Shown: piece by piece, positions 34,890 to 42,786 of the stretch
How positions within the stretch are numbered: the first letter of the stretch is position 1
Layout of the letters: every line of letters begins with the position of its first letter
Source: Pseudobdellovibrionaceae bacterium
GTDB taxonomy: Bacteria > Bdellovibrionota > Bdellovibrionia > Bdellovibrionales > UBA1609
DNA: 64,000 bases
Reading direction: 5' to 3'
Assembly (NCBI GenBank): GCA_020635075.1
Contig: JACKAM010000002.1
Span: forward strand, 744,001-808,000
The notes under the pieces: generated by a model
What the model was told of the DNA's origin: nothing
What the model saw: the letters and a program-made list of their open reading frames with translations, nothing else
Databases searched by the model: none
Position numbers and translations under genes: made by a program

Positions 34890-36152
34890 TCACTGGACGG
34901 CTTGAAGCTCTGTGCGTAGGGCGCGCACCGTTTGCCTCAGATCTTGCAGGGCCCTGAGAACACTCTCTTTATCGTGGTAATCGACACGAAAGACCTTTTC
35001 TGAGGAGTCTACCACCACGTCTGAAGTCCTTTTCGAAAATTCGCGGACTGTTATCCACTCGTTCTGACCAAAGACTGCTTTTGAATCAAATCCGTACCAG
35101 TCACTAGATTTGCGACAGAAAAGAAGTATGGGGCCAGCCTTGTACATCAGAGACATAGCTCGATCAAAACCCCGCTTGCCGACAACGGATCGTTTATGGT
35201 CAAAGTTGGCAATCTTCTCAAATGCCCGCCGAGAAGTGTTCCAAACTTCTGTGGCAGAAGTGCAGACCATGGCGTCGGTCATCTGGTAGCCCCACGTGAC
35301 GAAATCCTGTATGGGCTGCTGGTCTTCGTACAGGTTGGCCAGCGGCGCTAGGAATTGATCCATTTGGCTTTTGATGTTTTCTTCATAGCTCTCAATGGCC
35401 CGATCCAAATCCCTGAGCACATCGAGCTTGCCGATGGTTAGGCCCTTTAGATCTGTTTCTGCCTGGTAAACCAGCGTGCCGAGAATGAGAAACTGCAGCA
35501 GCTCCGCACTTTCCTCATTAGCCCCGACCTTGTGACTAATCTCGTGGGCCAAGAGTGCTGCCAATTGAGCCGGAGCACTACCCGTTGTGAGCTTTTGACT
35601 GAGACGTTGTTCACTGAGGCAAACCTGATTCGGGCCCACGCCGTAAATGCTGGCGTCGACTTCACGTCCTTGGGAGTCCAGGCAGGCACGAGCTTTACTG
35701 TAGACATAGCGAACTTCTTTGTATGCAGTAAAAATCGTTCGACCTGTCCGGGAAAACAGGGTGTCCCGAAGAAGGCGAATTCTTTTTTGATAATCTTCTA
35801 CCTGTCCGCTTTCGCCTTGAACACTCATGAAATTCAAATTGATTTCCGTACGATTAAGAATAAGGGGGAGTTCCCGATGAGCAGCCTCAACATGGTAGCG
35901 AAGCTCTTCGGCCGAAATGCCCTGGGATCCGGAGATCAAATTGCCTCCGCCACTATCCACGCCACCGATGGTTCGCAGGACCTTTCCTTTTTCCGCCGTC
36001 TGGATGAGAGTCATGATCTTGCCCATGCCGCTATCTTTTTTGGGAGCGACCCGCGTTTCCGCCGTCGCAGTTGGCGAAAAAAAGACGGCCGCTGCCACAA
36101 AAAGGCAGGCAAGTAGCTGATAGGATGGAAAAAACTGGGTCTTTGCTTTCAT
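34890..36152 (-). CDS. Secreted putative zinc-dependent peptidase-like protein
   Basis: 420 residues from the ATG at 36152 (AAGGAG 8 bases upstream). The signal peptide ends near PTATA. The mid-part contains LAALLAHEISHKVGANEESAE, an HExxH motif (about 203-207) with a following acidic EES, as in gluzincin-like or other zinc peptidases. A Gly-rich GGVDSGGGNLISG region lies near the N-terminus. The rest is helical and unknown. Peptidase activity is inferred from one motif; the third metal ligand is not certain. It is divergent from a TIGR02147 regulator, which may control it. Confidence 0.6.
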   Translation of the reverse strand: MKAKTQFFPSYQLLACLFVAAAVFFSPTATAETRVAPKKDSGMGKIMTLIQTAEKGKVLRTIGGVDSGGGNLISGSQGISAEELRYHVEAAHRELPLILNRTEINLNFMSVQGESGQVEDYQKRIRLLRDTLFSRTGRTIFTAYKEVRYVYSKARACLDSQGREVDASIYGVGPNQVCLSEQRLSQKLTTGSAPAQLAALLAHEISHKVGANEESAELLQFLILGTLVYQAETDLKGLTIGKLDVLRDLDRAIESYEENIKSQMDQFLAPLANLYEDQQPIQDFVTWGYQMTDAMVCTSATEVWNTSRRAFEKIANFDHKRSVVGKRGFDRAMSLMYKAGPILLFCRKSSDWYGFDSKAVFGQNEWITVREFSKRTSDVVVDSSEKVFRVDYHDKESVLRALQDLRQTVRALRTELQAVQ

Positions 36153-36205
36153 TTCAAATCTCCTTGTAGGGTTGAGCAAACACCAGGCCATCTTAGGCGC
36201 ATTGC

Positions 36206-36264
36206 GTTAATAAGATAGGATTTGTTAATTAATTTTTGACGTTTAAATTAACATTTTTGTTAAG
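36206..36264. promoter_or_regulatory. Cluster of GTTAA half-sites over a divergent promoter
   Basis: GTTAATAA (36206), GTTAATT (36224-36230), its inverted partner AATTAAC (36246-36252) and GTTAAG (36259-36264) surround TTGACG (36236-36241), a -35 candidate for the plus-strand regulator. A regulator-binding site is plausible. Confidence 0.4.
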
Positions 36265-36267
36265 TTC

Positions 36268-37098
36268 ATGTATCCTATTGAAATGTCAGTATTTTCTTCT
36301 CTTGATTACAAGACCATTGTCCGTGAATTCATCCAAAAGCAGCCTAAAAAGGGTCGTGGGATGAGTCGCCGAATCGCTCATCATCTCCGTATCCATCCTG
36401 CCATGGTCAGCCAGATCTTCTCCGGTGATCGCGATCTCACGCCCGAGCAGGCAATTGAACTGGCTAGCTTTATGGGATTGGCAGAGTTGGAAAGCGACTA
36501 TTTCCTTCTATTGGTGCAGTTTTCCCGAGCTGGCACCCACCGACTTAAGGAAAACCTGAGGAAGCAAATCAAAGCCTTGCAGGAAAATGCCCAGGACCTG
36601 AGAAACCGCCTACCAAAGGATGTGGAGCTCACAGAGGAGGACAAGGCTCAGTTCTACTCGGCCTGGCACTTCAGCGGTGTTCGTCTCGCCTCTTCCCTCC
36701 AGCGCCTGACCAACCCTCAGGAAATCGCCGACCAGCTGGGAATCTCTGTGTCCCTCGCGGCCCGCACCCTGGAGTTTCTTCTTACAACTGGCCTCTGCCT
36801 ACGAGTCGAGGATGGGGGCCTGGAGCTTGGGCCCTCTAGAACCCACCTTGAATCCTCCTCCCCTCTGATTCAGCATCATCATCGCAACTGGAGACTCAAG
36901 GCATTCCAGGGAATGGAGTCGGAAGACAATCGAAACCTCTTCTACTCAGGGCCCATGTCAATGTCCCACGAAGCATATGACACCGTTCGTGAGTTGCTTG
37001 TCGAACTTCTGTCACAGGTAAGAAATCAGGCGGAGAAGTCCCAGGCAGAGACTCTGGCCTGCCTCAACCTGGACCTGTTCAGGTTTGGTAAAAGCTGA
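36268..37098 (+). CDS. TIGR02147-family (DUF4423) regulator
   Basis: 276 residues. The N-terminus FSSLDYKTIVREFIQKQP, then a helix-turn-helix with MSRRIAHHLRIHPAMVSQIFSGDRDLTPEQAIELASFMGL, then FYSAWHFSGVRLASSL and later SGPMSMSHEAYD follow the TIGR02147 pattern. This family is typical of Fibrobacter and Bdellovibrio-type genomes. It probably binds DNA; the effector is unknown. An ATG at 36283 is a good alternative start, because the promoter candidate would place the transcript start near 36270. A long hairpin follows the stop. Confidence 0.85.
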   Translation: MYPIEMSVFSSLDYKTIVREFIQKQPKKGRGMSRRIAHHLRIHPAMVSQIFSGDRDLTPEQAIELASFMGLAELESDYFLLLVQFSRAGTHRLKENLRKQIKALQENAQDLRNRLPKDVELTEEDKAQFYSAWHFSGVRLASSLQRLTNPQEIADQLGISVSLAARTLEFLLTTGLCLRVEDGGLELGPSRTHLESSSPLIQHHHRNWRLKAFQGMESEDNRNLFYSGPMSMSHEAYDTVRELLVELLSQVRNQAEKSQAETLACLNLDLFRFGKS

Positions 37099-37109
37099 AG
37101 CCCCGCGCC

Positions 37110-37145
37110 AACAGCAAGGACCTTGCCCCCCAAGGTTTTGCTGTT
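37110..37145 (+). terminator. Long imperfect hairpin after the regulator gene
   Basis: AACAGCAA + ACCTTG (37110-37125, with GG between) pairs with CAAGGT + TTGCTGTT (37131-37145, with one T between) around a C-rich loop. No T-run follows, so it may be a processing or attenuation element rather than a true terminator. Confidence 0.45.
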
Positions 37146-37172
37146 CCTCCTGATTTTTGCTACCTTCGTTCT

Positions 37173-37934
37173 ATGTTGAAAATCTTCGCCATCATATTGA
37201 TAGCGGCTCTCGGCTCCAGCGGAATAATTGCCTGTACGCCCACCAAGGCCAGCGATTCTCGCCGGGCCGAACTTCATCTCCAATTGGGAACGGCCTATCT
37301 CGCCAAAGGTAACTATCCGGCTGCCATGCATGAGTTGCGAGTAGCCGAGAAGTTGGATTCCCGAAACCCAACAATTCACAACAATCTCGGCTTGGCTTAT
37401 TTTGTCCGGCAGACTTACCCTGAGGCCGAAAGGCATTTGCAGACTGCTTTGGCGCTCAATCCCAGATACACAGATGCACGAAACAATTTGGGCCGCCTAT
37501 ATATTGAAATGAATCTCTTCGATAAGGCCATTGCCAATTTGGAAATAGCCAATAAGGATCTGACCTACCCATATCCTGACAAGACCCTCACCAATCTTGG
37601 TATCGCCTATTTTAAGAAAGGCGATTATAAAACTGCCCGTACTCATTTAAAAAAATCCTTGGGAATCAAAAGGCATAATTGTCTCACCTATCACTACTAT
37701 GGACGTTGCCTTTACGAACTCAATGATTACAGTCTAGCTGCCCAAAGCTTTGACCAGGCCATCTCCCTTTGCAAGGGCTCCAATTTTGATGAACCTCATT
37801 ACTACGGCGCCCTTAGCTATTTTAAAATGGGTGATAATCCTCGGGCCATTGCCCGGCTGGAGGAGTTATTGGCTCAGTTTCCAGATGGGAAATATATTGG
37901 GCAGACGAAATCCATGCTTAAGATGATAAAATAG
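37173..37934 (+). CDS. TPR lipoprotein (PilF/PilW-like)
   Basis: 253 residues. The signal peptide leads to a lipobox-like GIIAC (Cys about residue 21), so probably a lipoprotein. It is followed by about five tetratricopeptide repeats, such as HLQLGTAYLAKGNYPAAM, HNNLGLAYFVRQTYPEAE, RNNLGRLYIEMNLFDKAI and TNLGIAYFKKGDYKTA. Its size and order resemble PilF/PilW, which help assemble the type IVa pilus secretin. It lies 8 bases before the rodZ-like gene. The lineage's pilus role is inferred. Confidence 0.75.
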   Translation: MLKIFAIILIAALGSSGIIACTPTKASDSRRAELHLQLGTAYLAKGNYPAAMHELRVAEKLDSRNPTIHNNLGLAYFVRQTYPEAERHLQTALALNPRYTDARNNLGRLYIEMNLFDKAIANLEIANKDLTYPYPDKTLTNLGIAYFKKGDYKTARTHLKKSLGIKRHNCLTYHYYGRCLYELNDYSLAAQSFDQAISLCKGSNFDEPHYYGALSYFKMGDNPRAIARLEELLAQFPDGKYIGQTKSMLKMIK

Positions 37935-37942
37935 GAATCAGA

Positions 37943-38920
37943 ATGAAACGGACGGGTGAACGGCTTAAAGCGAGCCGGGAAGAACAAAAATTAACGATCA
38001 GCGAGGTGTCGCTGTCGACCAAAATTAATCCTCGGGTCCTTCAGGCAATGGAGGCTGGTCAGCTCGACAAACTTCCCGCAACTTCATTCCTTAAAGGGTT
38101 TATTCGTAGTTATGCCGCATTTCTGAAACTAAATGGCGACGAACTGCTGGACCTTTTTTCGGAAGAGCTTGACGAAAAAAAAGCGCAGGAGGAGGTTCTT
38201 GCCGACCCGACAGAAGAGACGCCTTTACCTTGGTATCAGTCTGTTCCCCTATTGAAAGACTCGTCGATGACTTCCAAGTCATTGGCCGCTGGGGGAGTCG
38301 TTTTACTTATCGTGATTATTCTTGGCATTAAGAATCTGGTTGATAAGTACGAGCGAGAGGGCGACGTTGCTGCCCCTCCAGAAAATATTGAAAGCCTAAT
38401 CCATGAAGGCGATGGAACTCCAAGCTCTGGAGACAAACTTAAAACGGCAAACAAGGAACCTATCCCACCATCTCCAAAACCGGAATCAAAACCTCAGCCC
38501 GCTGTAAACCCAAAACCTGAAGCAAAGCCCGAAACAACAGCTGAAGCCAAGCCTCGGCCGGCACAACCCTCTGAAGTTAAAGTTTCGGAAGAGTCCAAAT
38601 CAGCTGAAGAGCTGGTGCCAAGGCCCGAGACAAAGCCTGAACCGAAGCCAGTTGCCGAAGTTAAGGAAGAAGATACCGCTCCTGCCTCGCCTCAGGAAAT
38701 TATCATTGAGGCACTTGATCAGGTCGAGGTGACCTTTCGTATTGACGGCGGTAAATTAGAGAAGATGCTTCTAAAGCCTGATCAGATCCATACGTTTAAA
38801 GGTCGCGCCTCGGTGGCCATTGATCTAAGCGATGGCGGTGCAGTCAATGTTATTCACAATGGTGTGGATCGCGGAGTTCCAGGAGATCTGGGTAAACCCA
38901 AAAAAGTCAAATATCCATAA
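37943..38920 (+). CDS. rodZ: RodZ-like protein (HTH, membrane helix, DUF4115)
   Basis: 325 residues. An N-terminal HTH_25 domain (GERLKASREEQKLTISEVSLSTKI, then FLKGFIRSYA) is followed by a membrane helix (about 114-131). A Pro/Glu/Lys-rich periplasmic spacer comes next. The C-terminal DUF4115 part reads IEALDQVEVTFRIDGGK. This order is that of RodZ, the MreB-linked cell-shape factor. It lies 8 bases after the TPR lipoprotein gene. Confidence 0.8.
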   Translation: MKRTGERLKASREEQKLTISEVSLSTKINPRVLQAMEAGQLDKLPATSFLKGFIRSYAAFLKLNGDELLDLFSEELDEKKAQEEVLADPTEETPLPWYQSVPLLKDSSMTSKSLAAGGVVLLIVIILGIKNLVDKYEREGDVAAPPENIESLIHEGDGTPSSGDKLKTANKEPIPPSPKPESKPQPAVNPKPEAKPETTAEAKPRPAQPSEVKVSEESKSAEELVPRPETKPEPKPVAEVKEEDTAPASPQEIIIEALDQVEVTFRIDGGKLEKMLLKPDQIHTFKGRASVAIDLSDGGAVNVIHNGVDRGVPGDLGKPKKVKYP

Positions 38921-38943
38921 ACTGAGGTTGCCTTGACTCAGTT
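38920..38943 (+). repeat. 7-base inverted repeat with the GT39 start codon in its loop
   Basis: AACTGAG (38920-38926) and CTCAGTT (38937-38943) enclose a 10-base loop holding the TTG start (38933-38935). The GAG of the ribosome site is in the left arm, so folding would hide it. Confidence 0.5.
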
Positions 38944-40252
38944 CGCCTGGCTGTGGATTGCCACTCTTATTTTAAAACTACTACTGTCGGGCATTCTTCC
39001 TCTGGCTCCGGACGAGGCCTACTATTGGGTTTGGAGTCACCATTTCCAGCTGAGCTATTATGATCATCCTCCCTTTGTGGCTTGGCTGTTTGCTATTGCC
39101 CAGCCAATGGAGTCGATATTTTCCATAGTTCGCTGGCCAGCGGTTCTCCTGGGTCATCTGGCGTTTTGGTTTTGGCTGCCACTCTTCAGAAATATTCTAT
39201 CGGGTCGGCAGCTCCTGGTGTGGGCTGCGCTTTGGTTAACCAGCCCGCTGACTGGCCCCGGGTCAATGGTGGTGACACCTGATCTTCCCCTTTTGTTCTT
39301 TTGGCCCCTTGCCCTTTGGGCGCTTCTGCGAACCTTGGAGACCAGATCCATCGCCTGGGCTTCTCTCTTAGGACTTGCTCTCGGACTAGGCTTTTGTTCC
39401 AAGTACCACATGGGGCTGTTCGGAATACTGGCGATTGCCTGGCTGACCTGGGAGAGAAAATTTTCACGCGATCTCGTTGTTCCGATCCTGGCCTGTGTCG
39501 TTTTCTTCTTTATTTTTTCTTCCCCGGTTTGGATTTGGAATGCGCAAAATGACTTTGTCTCCTTCAAGTTTCAGATGAATCACGGCTTGGGGGGAGAATC
39601 ATGGAAGCCTTTTTGGACTTGGTCTTACGTTCTCGGCCAAATATTGCTCCTGTTTCCTTTGGTGTCGTGGGCGGCCGCAAATGGACTTCGCAAAGAGCCT
39701 CTGCCTCTTTGGCTAAAGGTCTTCGCCATAGGTCCTCTGCTATTCTTTTTTGCTACCTCTTTCAAAGGCAAGGTCGAAGCAAATTGGCCGATTGTCGCTT
39801 ACCCGTTTGTTTTCGCTATCGCCAGCCGGCAACTCGCTCGATGGCAGGTTTGGTCGACCAGCGCCGTATGGATGGGAATCTTTGTAATCTTGGCTGCCGA
39901 CCTCAGCCTGGGGGTATTGCCGGAGACCAATAATCCGCTAAAAACCAAAGAGATTAGGGAATTTTCTCGCCTGGGCGAAATCACAAGGGACTCCCGCCCC
40001 CTTTACGCCCACTCCTATCAAATGGCTTCAAAGATGAGCTTTGATCTAAAGGAGCCCATTTATAAACTCCAGGGCAATGGGCGTCGGGATTTTTTCGACA
40101 CCCTAGACGCGAGTCGACCTCGAGACTCTTTGTTTTACTTTTTGACCTATGAAAGACACGGCCTACCCCATGGATATGACGGCTACCAAATCGTTACCAG
40201 GCAATCTCTCGGATCAGGTTATGAACTCCTGGAAGTGAGGATGGAACAGTGA
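38933..40252 (+). CDS. GT39-family (ArnT/PMT-like) membrane glycosyltransferase
   Basis: 439 residues from a TTG with GAGG 6 bases upstream. About ten membrane helices are visible. The first periplasmic loop has LAPDEAYYWVWSHHFQLSYYDHPP, the family's D-E...Y-x-x-H-P-P motif with the catalytic acid. These enzymes move a sugar from a polyprenyl-phosphate donor to lipid A, protein or glycan. The acceptor is unknown. Its stop overlaps the start of the next gene (GTGA), so the two are coupled. Confidence 0.88.
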   Translation: MTQFAWLWIATLILKLLLSGILPLAPDEAYYWVWSHHFQLSYYDHPPFVAWLFAIAQPMESIFSIVRWPAVLLGHLAFWFWLPLFRNILSGRQLLVWAALWLTSPLTGPGSMVVTPDLPLLFFWPLALWALLRTLETRSIAWASLLGLALGLGFCSKYHMGLFGILAIAWLTWERKFSRDLVVPILACVVFFFIFSSPVWIWNAQNDFVSFKFQMNHGLGGESWKPFWTWSYVLGQILLLFPLVSWAAANGLRKEPLPLWLKVFAIGPLLFFFATSFKGKVEANWPIVAYPFVFAIASRQLARWQVWSTSAVWMGIFVILAADLSLGVLPETNNPLKTKEIREFSRLGEITRDSRPLYAHSYQMASKMSFDLKEPIYKLQGNGRRDFFDTLDASRPRDSLFYFLTYERHGLPHGYDGYQIVTRQSLGSGYELLEVRMEQ

Positions 40253-41475
40253 AGAAGTGGCTTTTCCTGTCTTGTGCAGTGTTGGCCTTTATTACCTACG
40301 GACTTATCATCAGTCAGTGGAGTCTGCGCATCGTGCCCGCAGAGCTCTCTCCCGGTAATCCCGAAGGATTTTATGATTATCGTGGGGTAACTAACATTCA
40401 TAGCAATCTAAGTACAGGAAGCCGTGACCTTGCAGAGGTGATACGCGTGGCGCAGGATTCGGGCTTGGACTTTGTCTTTTTCTCGGATCTTAACACCAGT
40501 GAAAAACCTCAATTTCTCGAAGGTTATCACGGTAATCTGCTCGTTTTTATTGACGGAGAATACAGCTACTTGAATTCGCGCGTTCTCAATTATGACTCCT
40601 CCGACCCCAGTGATTTAAGTAGCCCTGGGAGGTCGCAATTGTTTTTGGCCGACCAGCTGACCCAAAGCAGCCGAGATTCCTCACTGGGCATTTTTGTTCT
40701 TGCCCATCCCTTTAAGCCCAACTTTAGGTGGGAGGGGGAGATTCCTCTCGGATTTGACGGTATTGAAATCATCAACCTTAAGAGTATCTGGCAGCAGTCT
40801 TGGCTTGAAACCCGCGCCTCTTTTCTGTGGACGCTGTTCCTATATCCTTTTAACAATCGCCTGGCCCTTATTCGCTTGTTTCAGATTCCAGATGCCGAGC
40901 TGGAACTTTGGGACAAACTAAATCAACGAAAAAAGGTCATTGGCTTTGCCGGAACCGACGCCGAGGCCAGAGTTCGGATTTCCCCTGAACGCTTTATTGA
41001 ATTCCCATCTTACCTCACCTTATTTAGCCTTGTTCGCAATCATGTCTTGTTGCCTTCAGAGTTGACAGGTAATGCCGATGATGATCGGCAGAAACTGGCC
41101 GGCGCTATTCGCCGTGGCCAGTTCTACATGAGCCTTGATTCACTCGCTGATCCAAGGGGATTTATTGCCAAAATCGACAACGACAAGACCACTCCGGTCC
41201 TAATGGGTGGCTCCATTGACTGGTCGCCCGGACTAAGATTAACAACCGTTCTCCCGCAAAAACCAAACGTCCCGTTTGATGTTATTTATTACCGAAATGG
41301 AGAGAAGGTGCTCGTTTCAAACTCCCGCGAAACAAGCCTGGAGATCCCATCGCCCGGAGTCTATCGCGTTATGGTTCGGGTTATTCCCACTTTGCCACTT
41401 CCCGATGGAAAAAAGTGGATCCCATGGATCTTTACCAACCCATTTTACATCAACGCCCCTGGGGAATCCGAATAA
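40249..41475 (+). CDS. Membrane-anchored PHP/CehA-like protein with changed metal ligands
   Basis: 408 residues from a GTG. An N-terminal helix (about 3-23) anchors it. The PHP-like order is NIHSNLSTGSRDLAEVIRVAQDSGLDFVFFSD, later LAHPF and FAGTDAEAR. The usual metal-binding HxH reads HSN, the DH after the third strand reads DL, and the C-terminal DxH reads DAE, while one His (LAHP) and two Asp remain. Catalysis is doubtful. The C-terminal 110 residues are beta-rich. It is coupled to GT39, so it may act on or bind the same glycan. Confidence 0.7.
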   Translation: MKKWLFLSCAVLAFITYGLIISQWSLRIVPAELSPGNPEGFYDYRGVTNIHSNLSTGSRDLAEVIRVAQDSGLDFVFFSDLNTSEKPQFLEGYHGNLLVFIDGEYSYLNSRVLNYDSSDPSDLSSPGRSQLFLADQLTQSSRDSSLGIFVLAHPFKPNFRWEGEIPLGFDGIEIINLKSIWQQSWLETRASFLWTLFLYPFNNRLALIRLFQIPDAELELWDKLNQRKKVIGFAGTDAEARVRISPERFIEFPSYLTLFSLVRNHVLLPSELTGNADDDRQKLAGAIRRGQFYMSLDSLADPRGFIAKIDNDKTTPVLMGGSIDWSPGLRLTTVLPQKPNVPFDVIYYRNGEKVLVSNSRETSLEIPSPGVYRVMVRVIPTLPLPDGKKWIPWIFTNPFYINAPGESE

Positions 41476-41770
41476 CCATGCCTTGCCGAGGCTCCAGTTG
41501 GCAGGCAAGGCGTTCATGTTCGGAATAGCCACGCTCTTCGGCCCTCTCCATCTCTACCTCTGTTCTTGGTGGCTGACCATCAGGCGCCTCCTCCACCACC
41601 ACCCGGCAAGTGGTGCAACTCCCCATCCCATCACAGGAATGTGACAGATCAATTTTGTTGCCAAGCGCCACATCCAAGACGGTGGAAAAGCCTTTAATTT
41701 CAACAACCTTTCCCCCTGGCAGGAAGGTGATGGAGGCTGTTGTTTTTGCGGAGGGTCTTTTGCTGAACAT
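41450..41770 (-). CDS. 2Fe-2S ferredoxin
   Basis: 106 residues. The iron-sulfur Cys are in HSCDGMGSCTTC, a C-x5-C-x2-C pattern, and LACQL, as in plant/adrenodoxin-type ferredoxins. The beta-grasp N-terminal part has the expected TVLDVALGN. It could serve Fe-S assembly or a redox enzyme. Its 3' end overlaps the end of the convergent PHP-like gene by 26 bases. The ribosome site is not evident. Confidence 0.9.
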   Translation of the reverse strand: MFSKRPSAKTTASITFLPGGKVVEIKGFSTVLDVALGNKIDLSHSCDGMGSCTTCRVVVEEAPDGQPPRTEVEMERAEERGYSEHERLACQLEPRQGMVIRIPQGR

Positions 41771-41807
41771 GGTTGAATCGATGTTATTTCTTCGTTAAAA
41801 AAAAATC

Positions 41808-42431
41808 ATGCGGTTTATTGCTTTTGATCTAGAAACAACAGGGACCCTGCCTGGGGTTGATCGTATCGTTGAAATCGGTGCGGTTCGCTTCGTGGATGGA
41901 AATGTAGACGCAGTATTTTCGACCTTGGTCGACCCACGTATTCCCATTCCGCCAGATGCCTCTCGGGTAAACAAGATCACCGACGACATGGTTCGCGGCA
42001 GACCGACAATTGATCGGTTGCTGGAGCCATTTGCTGACTTCTGTGGGGATGACGTCATCGTCGCTCATAACGCCATTTTTGATGCCCAGTTTTTGACATC
42101 AGATATTAAAAAATATGAATCGCGGGCACCCAAGGGCATCGTCATCGACACTTACACGATGGCAAAGAAGGTTTATCCTGGCTTGGCTAACTATCGATTA
42201 GGAACTCTGGTTCAACACCTCAGCATCGAATCCACAGACTTTCACCGCGCCGAGGAAGACGCCACCTATTGTGGTCGCTTGTTTATAGATATGGTCAAAA
42301 AAATAGCGGGGGCACCAAACTTGATGCCCCCAGTTGAGAACCTGATCAATCTCACAGGCCGAGCTGAGCTTTCTTTCCCACAGATTGAGCCACAGCCCAA
42401 ACAGCTAGATTTGCTCGACGGATTATTGTGA
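41808..42431 (+). CDS. DnaQ-like 3'-5' exonuclease (DEDDh)
   Basis: 207 residues. ExoI motif FDLETTG, ExoII VAHNAIFDAQFL and ExoIII HRAEEDATYCGRLF give the DEDDh set (Asp, Glu, Asp, His, Asp). It resembles PolC/DnaQ epsilon-type proofreading domains. It lacks the UvrC-like or other fused domains found in longer relatives. It could proofread replication or act in repair. It is divergent from the ferredoxin gene by 37 bases and overlaps the end of a small convergent gene by 9 bases. Confidence 0.88.
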   Translation: MRFIAFDLETTGTLPGVDRIVEIGAVRFVDGNVDAVFSTLVDPRIPIPPDASRVNKITDDMVRGRPTIDRLLEPFADFCGDDVIVAHNAIFDAQFLTSDIKKYESRAPKGIVIDTYTMAKKVYPGLANYRLGTLVQHLSIESTDFHRAEEDATYCGRLFIDMVKKIAGAPNLMPPVENLINLTGRAELSFPQIEPQPKQLDLLDGLL

Positions 42432-42695
42432 TTTTGAAATCAGTTGGACCTTAAGACCTGACCGCTCTTGAGCCACCAATAGATCTTGTTGCTCTTTTGA
42501 GGAGCTCGTTAGATCTTCCACCAAGCGACCAATCACCCGCTCTTGGCGACGAATTTCCTCGTCAATATTGAGGCTTCGTCCTTCCTCCCACTCTACGTCC
42601 AGTTCGGCCAGATTGTTTTCGTCCGCTTTCGCCCCCTCCGATAGTCCAGTCAGCAACAAGGCAAATGCGATCAATATCTTTTGGGCCCTTCTCAT
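42423..42695 (-). CDS. Small secreted coiled-coil protein
   Basis: 90 residues. The signal peptide ends near EGAKA. The mature part is acidic then helical, with heptad-like LNIDEEIRRQERVIGRLVEDL, so a coiled coil is likely. The ribosome site GGGAGGGG is 3 bases before the ATG. It follows nadE on the same strand (91-base gap). No family recognised. Confidence 0.6.
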   Translation of the reverse strand: MRRAQKILIAFALLLTGLSEGAKADENNLAELDVEWEEGRSLNIDEEIRRQERVIGRLVEDLTSSSKEQQDLLVAQERSGLKVQLISKSQ

Positions 42696-42786
42696 GGTTC
42701 CCCTCCCGGTTACCTTTTGATGTGACCCAGGAAGAGACGATTGAGGCTAACTCTGTGAATCTTTTTCAGCTCTTTTTCGCTCAAAG

